NCBI GenBank assembly: GCA_036639635.1
Contig: JAVWIF010000070.1
Span: forward strand, 1-7,721
DNA: 7,721 bases
Direction: 5' to 3'
From: JAVWIF01 sp036639635
GTDB taxonomy: Bacteria; Bacillota_I; Bacilli_A; Erysipelotrichales; Erysipelotrichaceae
Each line of letters begins with the position of its first letter. Position 1 is the stretch's first letter. The notes beneath the pieces were generated by a model. The model saw only the letters and a list, made by a program, of their open reading frames with translations, was not told the origin of the DNA and searched no databases. A program made the translations under genes and the position numbers. Positions 6,469 through 7,721 of the stretch are shown here, piece after piece.

Positions 6469-6489
6469 GAAAAAAGCGATTGCTCGCTT
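6469..6489 (-). terminator. Terminator of the CotF-like gene pair
   Basis: Read on the minus strand, AAGCGA pairs perfectly with TCGCTT around a GCAA (GNRA-type) tetraloop and runs into six T. The stem begins within the TAA stop codon of the preceding gene. It separates the CotF-like pair from the msrC promoter, which follows immediately. Confidence 0.85.
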
Positions 6490-6769
6490 AAGATAATTCA
6501 CTCTGACTTGTTGTATATTTATTTAACGCTTTTGTGATGTTCTTCTGGGTGTCGCTACTCATCTTATACCAACTTTGTGCTTCCATCATTTCAAAAACCA
6601 CTCGTTGCAATGTTGAAATAGTTTTATAATAACAAAAAGCTTCCTTATATAGTGATTCATTACTAGCTTCTTGTGTAAAAGTATTTGCTTCCGATTTTAA
6701 ATGTTTGAGGGATATTAATAGATTTGTTGCTTTGTCTTTATCGCTATAAGTGGATTTGTTCGTATTCAT
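6488..6769 (-). CDS. CotF-like spore coat family protein
   Basis: A 93-residue, mostly helical protein resembling the C-terminal part of the CotF (Coat_F) family. The best marker is MMEAQSWYKMSSDTQKNITKALNKY (61-85), which matches the family pattern of a long helix, then (R/Q)xWY, a short proline/serine linker and a closing helix with a regular Ala/Ile pattern. An earlier helix pair spans about 14-60. In CotF proteins of Bacillus this fold is part of the spore coat. Here the protein is short and lacks any signal peptide. Its ATG shares one base with the stop of the gene before it (TAATG), with GAGG as ribosome site, so the two are made together and probably interact. Assignment rests on pattern recognition without a profile search. 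Confidence 0.65.
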   Translation of the reverse strand: MNTNKSTYSDKDKATNLLISLKHLKSEANTFTQEASNESLYKEAFCYYKTISTLQRVVFEMMEAQSWYKMSSDTQKNITKALNKYTTSQSELS

Positions 6770-6990
6770 TAGTTTGCCTCGCTTTCTAGTAGATGCAAAA
6801 GAAATGCGTATTGTTCCTTTAAATCCTTATTTACTTTTTGAAAACATTCTTTAACATCTTTGCACTCAATATTGGTAGTGTCCTGTGATAAACGTTTGTT
6901 TAAAACTAATGTTTGGTCAAGCAAATCTTCAATATATAAAACATCTTTAGGGGTTAACATTTTTATTTTCACGCGTATGATGAAAAGCAT
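6769..6990 (-). CDS. Small helical protein, partner of the CotF-like protein
   Basis: A 73-residue protein from the start chosen here. The segment beginning MLTPKDVLYIEDLL, followed by a charged helical stretch and ending in QYAFLLHLL, resembles small proteins encoded next to CotF-like genes in Clostridia: a two-helix hairpin with regular leucines and no membrane segment or signal peptide. Start choice: GAAGGAGAA (6996-7004) precedes two tandem ATG codons at 6993 and 6990, and the GGAG core is 4 and 7 bases from them, favouring 6990. A longer frame from 7050 lacks a ribosome site and would cover the promoter candidate. A start at 6960, where the homology seems to begin, also lacks a ribosome site. 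Function is unknown beyond a likely link to spore or coat biology through its neighbour. Confidence 0.6.
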   Translation of the reverse strand: MLFIIRVKIKMLTPKDVLYIEDLLDQTLVLNKRLSQDTTNIECKDVKECFQKVNKDLKEQYAFLLHLLESEAN

Positions 6991-6995
6991 CATAC
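6975..6995 (-). repeat. Perfect inverted repeat over tandem start codons
   Basis: On the minus strand GTATGATG, a five-base loop CTTTT and CATCATAC form a perfect 8-bp inverted repeat. Both candidate ATG codons of the small helical protein lie in the first arm. In RNA this would be a start-sequestering hairpin; in DNA it could be an operator. It is not followed by a T-run, so it is not a terminator. Confidence 0.7.
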
Positions 6996-7008
6996 TTCTC
7001 CTTCTTTC

Positions 7009-7038
7009 ATAGTATGGCGAAGTTTTTTTGCCGTATAC
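7009..7038 (-). promoter_or_regulatory. Sporulation-type promoter candidate (sigma-E or sigma-G like)
   Basis: On the minus strand GTATA (7034-7038) is followed after 17 bases by CATACTAT (7009-7016). CATACTAT matches the known Bacillus sigma-E -10 (CATACAnT) at all but one position and the sigma-G -10 (CATnmTA) fully; ATA and GnATR are the corresponding -35 elements. Weak point: the transcription start would fall close to the ribosome site, giving a leader of only about 10 bases. Confidence 0.4.
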
Positions 7039-7059
7039 ATTTAATTTCACTAGAATTTT

Positions 7060-7068
7060 TGTTATAAT
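7060..7068 (+). promoter_or_regulatory. Extended -10 promoter of the Ntdp gene
   Basis: TGTTATAAT combines TGn with a perfect TATAAT (7063-7068). No strong -35 lies 17 bases upstream. The start codon is 25 bases downstream with AGGAGG (7081-7086) between. It is divergent from the CotF-like promoter candidate, and the two share about 30 bases of control region. Confidence 0.7.
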
Positions 7069-7093
7069 AGAAAAATCGTTAGGAGGATGATCA

Positions 7094-7636
7094 ATGGAGC
7101 TGCACGAAAAAGAACATGTTTATATTCAAAGCTATAAGCATGATGGAAGCTTACATCGTACATGGGCTATGGGCTATGTGATTGAAGCGAATGAGCAAAG
7201 GATTGTTGCTGTAACGAATAAAACATTGGTAAGTGAATCGGATGGACGTAAATGGGTTACTAGAGAACCGGCTGTTTGTTTCTTTTATCCTAATAAATGG
7301 TATAACGTTATTTGTATGATAAGGAAAACAGGGATTCATTACTATTGCAATTTAGCATCTCCTTCTATATATGATGGTGAAGCCATAAAAAATATTGATT
7401 ATGATTTGGATGTGAAAGTATCTCCTATCGGGAAGACTTTGCTATTAGATGAAGATGAATATGAACAACATGGTCGAGAGATGGGGTACAGTGCTGATTT
7501 AGACAAAGCAATTTTACGTGGACTCGATCGTTTAATGGTAGATATCAGATTGAGAAACTCACCGTTTGAACATTCTGAAATTAATAAATTATATGATCGA
7601 TACTTGAAATTTATGGAGGAAGATAAGGCGCTTTAA
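7094..7636 (+). CDS. Nucleoside tri-/diphosphatase Ntdp (DUF402, UPF0374)
   Basis: A 180-residue DUF402 protein. The Staphylococcus aureus member (Ntdp) hydrolyses nucleoside tri- and diphosphates with divalent metal and affects virulence gene expression; the Bacillus homologue is YgaC. The central barrel shows REPAVCFFYP (57-66), YNVICMIRKTGIHYYCNLASP (70-90), IDYDLDVKV (101-109) and LLDEDEYEQH (117-126). The Asn of CNLASP and the acidic residues in the last two motifs are the expected metal and phosphate site, all present. A C-terminal helical tail (about 133-180) is usual for the UPF0374 group. AGGAGG lies 7 bases before the ATG and the length is exactly typical. It appears to be a single-gene unit. 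No hairpin terminator is visible after it. Confidence 0.93.
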   Translation: MELHEKEHVYIQSYKHDGSLHRTWAMGYVIEANEQRIVAVTNKTLVSESDGRKWVTREPAVCFFYPNKWYNVICMIRKTGIHYYCNLASPSIYDGEAIKNIDYDLDVKVSPIGKTLLLDEDEYEQHGREMGYSADLDKAILRGLDRLMVDIRLRNSPFEHSEINKLYDRYLKFMEEDKAL

Positions 7637-7639
7637 TTT

Positions 7640-7657
7640 AGGAATTGTTAAGGAATT
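7640..7657 (+). repeat. Short 11-base-period direct repeat
   Basis: AGGAATT occurs at 7640-7646 and again at 7651-7657, about one DNA helical turn apart and 30 bases upstream of a strong promoter. It could be a binding site for a dimeric activator, or chance in A+T-rich DNA. Confidence 0.25.
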
Positions 7658-7687
7658 AGGCGTCTGAAAAAAAAGATAAATAATACG

Positions 7688-7716
7688 TTGACATGAAGGA
7701 GTAAGTATAGTATTAT
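7688..7716 (+). promoter_or_regulatory. Near-consensus sigma-A promoter at the right edge
   Basis: A perfect TTGACA (7688-7693) is followed after 17 bases by TATTAT (7711-7716, one mismatch). The spacer contains AAGGAG, but no reading frame of any length follows it before the window ends. It should serve a gene to the right of the window. Confidence 0.75.
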
Positions 7717-7721
7717 ATACA

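Noticed and set aside
7637..7687. Terminator after the Ntdp gene
   Set aside because: There is an A-run but no stable stem followed by T on the plus strand.
1..7721. Mobile element, CRISPR array, tRNA or defence system
   Set aside because: No transposase, integrase, regularly spaced repeats, tRNA-like fold or restriction/toxin genes were found on either strand.

Overview
The window is an A+T-rich stretch of chromosome with strong purine-rich Shine-Dalgarno sites (AGGAGG-type), close packing and stop/start overlaps such as TAATG and ATGA. Together with its gene families (long-type ThrC, PheB-like ACT protein, Lit/DUF1461, YhdE-type Maf, Ntdp/DUF402, CotF-like proteins) this points to a low-GC Gram-positive (Bacillota). 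I would guess an anaerobic gut lineage such as Erysipelotrichia or Clostridia, but sequence alone does not settle this. The CotF-like pair suggests a spore former or a descendant of one.

Layout, left to right. (1) 1-2914: a threonine operon with a promoter at the left edge, thrC (threonine synthase), thrB (homoserine kinase) and a small HTH+ACT protein, all overlapping, closed by a hairpin and T-run. ThrB phosphorylates homoserine and ThrC converts the product to threonine; the ACT protein is a plausible amino-acid sensor. Homoserine dehydrogenase is not in the window. (2) 2971-4660: lit (membrane lipoprotein transacylase), maf (house-cleaning nucleotide pyrophosphatase) and an 83-residue protein resembling only the middle domain of fatty acid kinase FakA, closed by a long, convincing terminator. 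(3) 4705-5969: a thioredoxin-like lipoprotein translationally coupled (ATGA) to an AAC(3)/YokD-family N-acetyltransferase. (4) 5951-6468, minus strand: free methionine-(R)-sulfoxide reductase (fRMsr), whose 3' end overlaps the acetyltransferase gene convergently by 19 bases. (5) 6469-7038, minus strand: two tiny CotF-like genes overlapping by TAATG, with a sporulation-type promoter candidate and a GCAA-loop terminator. (6) 7060-7636: Ntdp nucleoside tri/diphosphatase (DUF402) with an extended -10 promoter, followed at the right edge by a near-consensus promoter for a gene beyond the window.

Most of the window is housekeeping and I see no defence island, transposon, CRISPR array or phage. The parts most worth a second look are the stand-alone FakA-middle-domain protein, the coupled lipoprotein/acetyltransferase pair, and the start region of the first CotF-like gene, where a perfect 8-bp inverted repeat covers two tandem ATG codons. 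No intergenic gap exceeds 300 bases; the longest (2881-3038) holds a terminator and a promoter.
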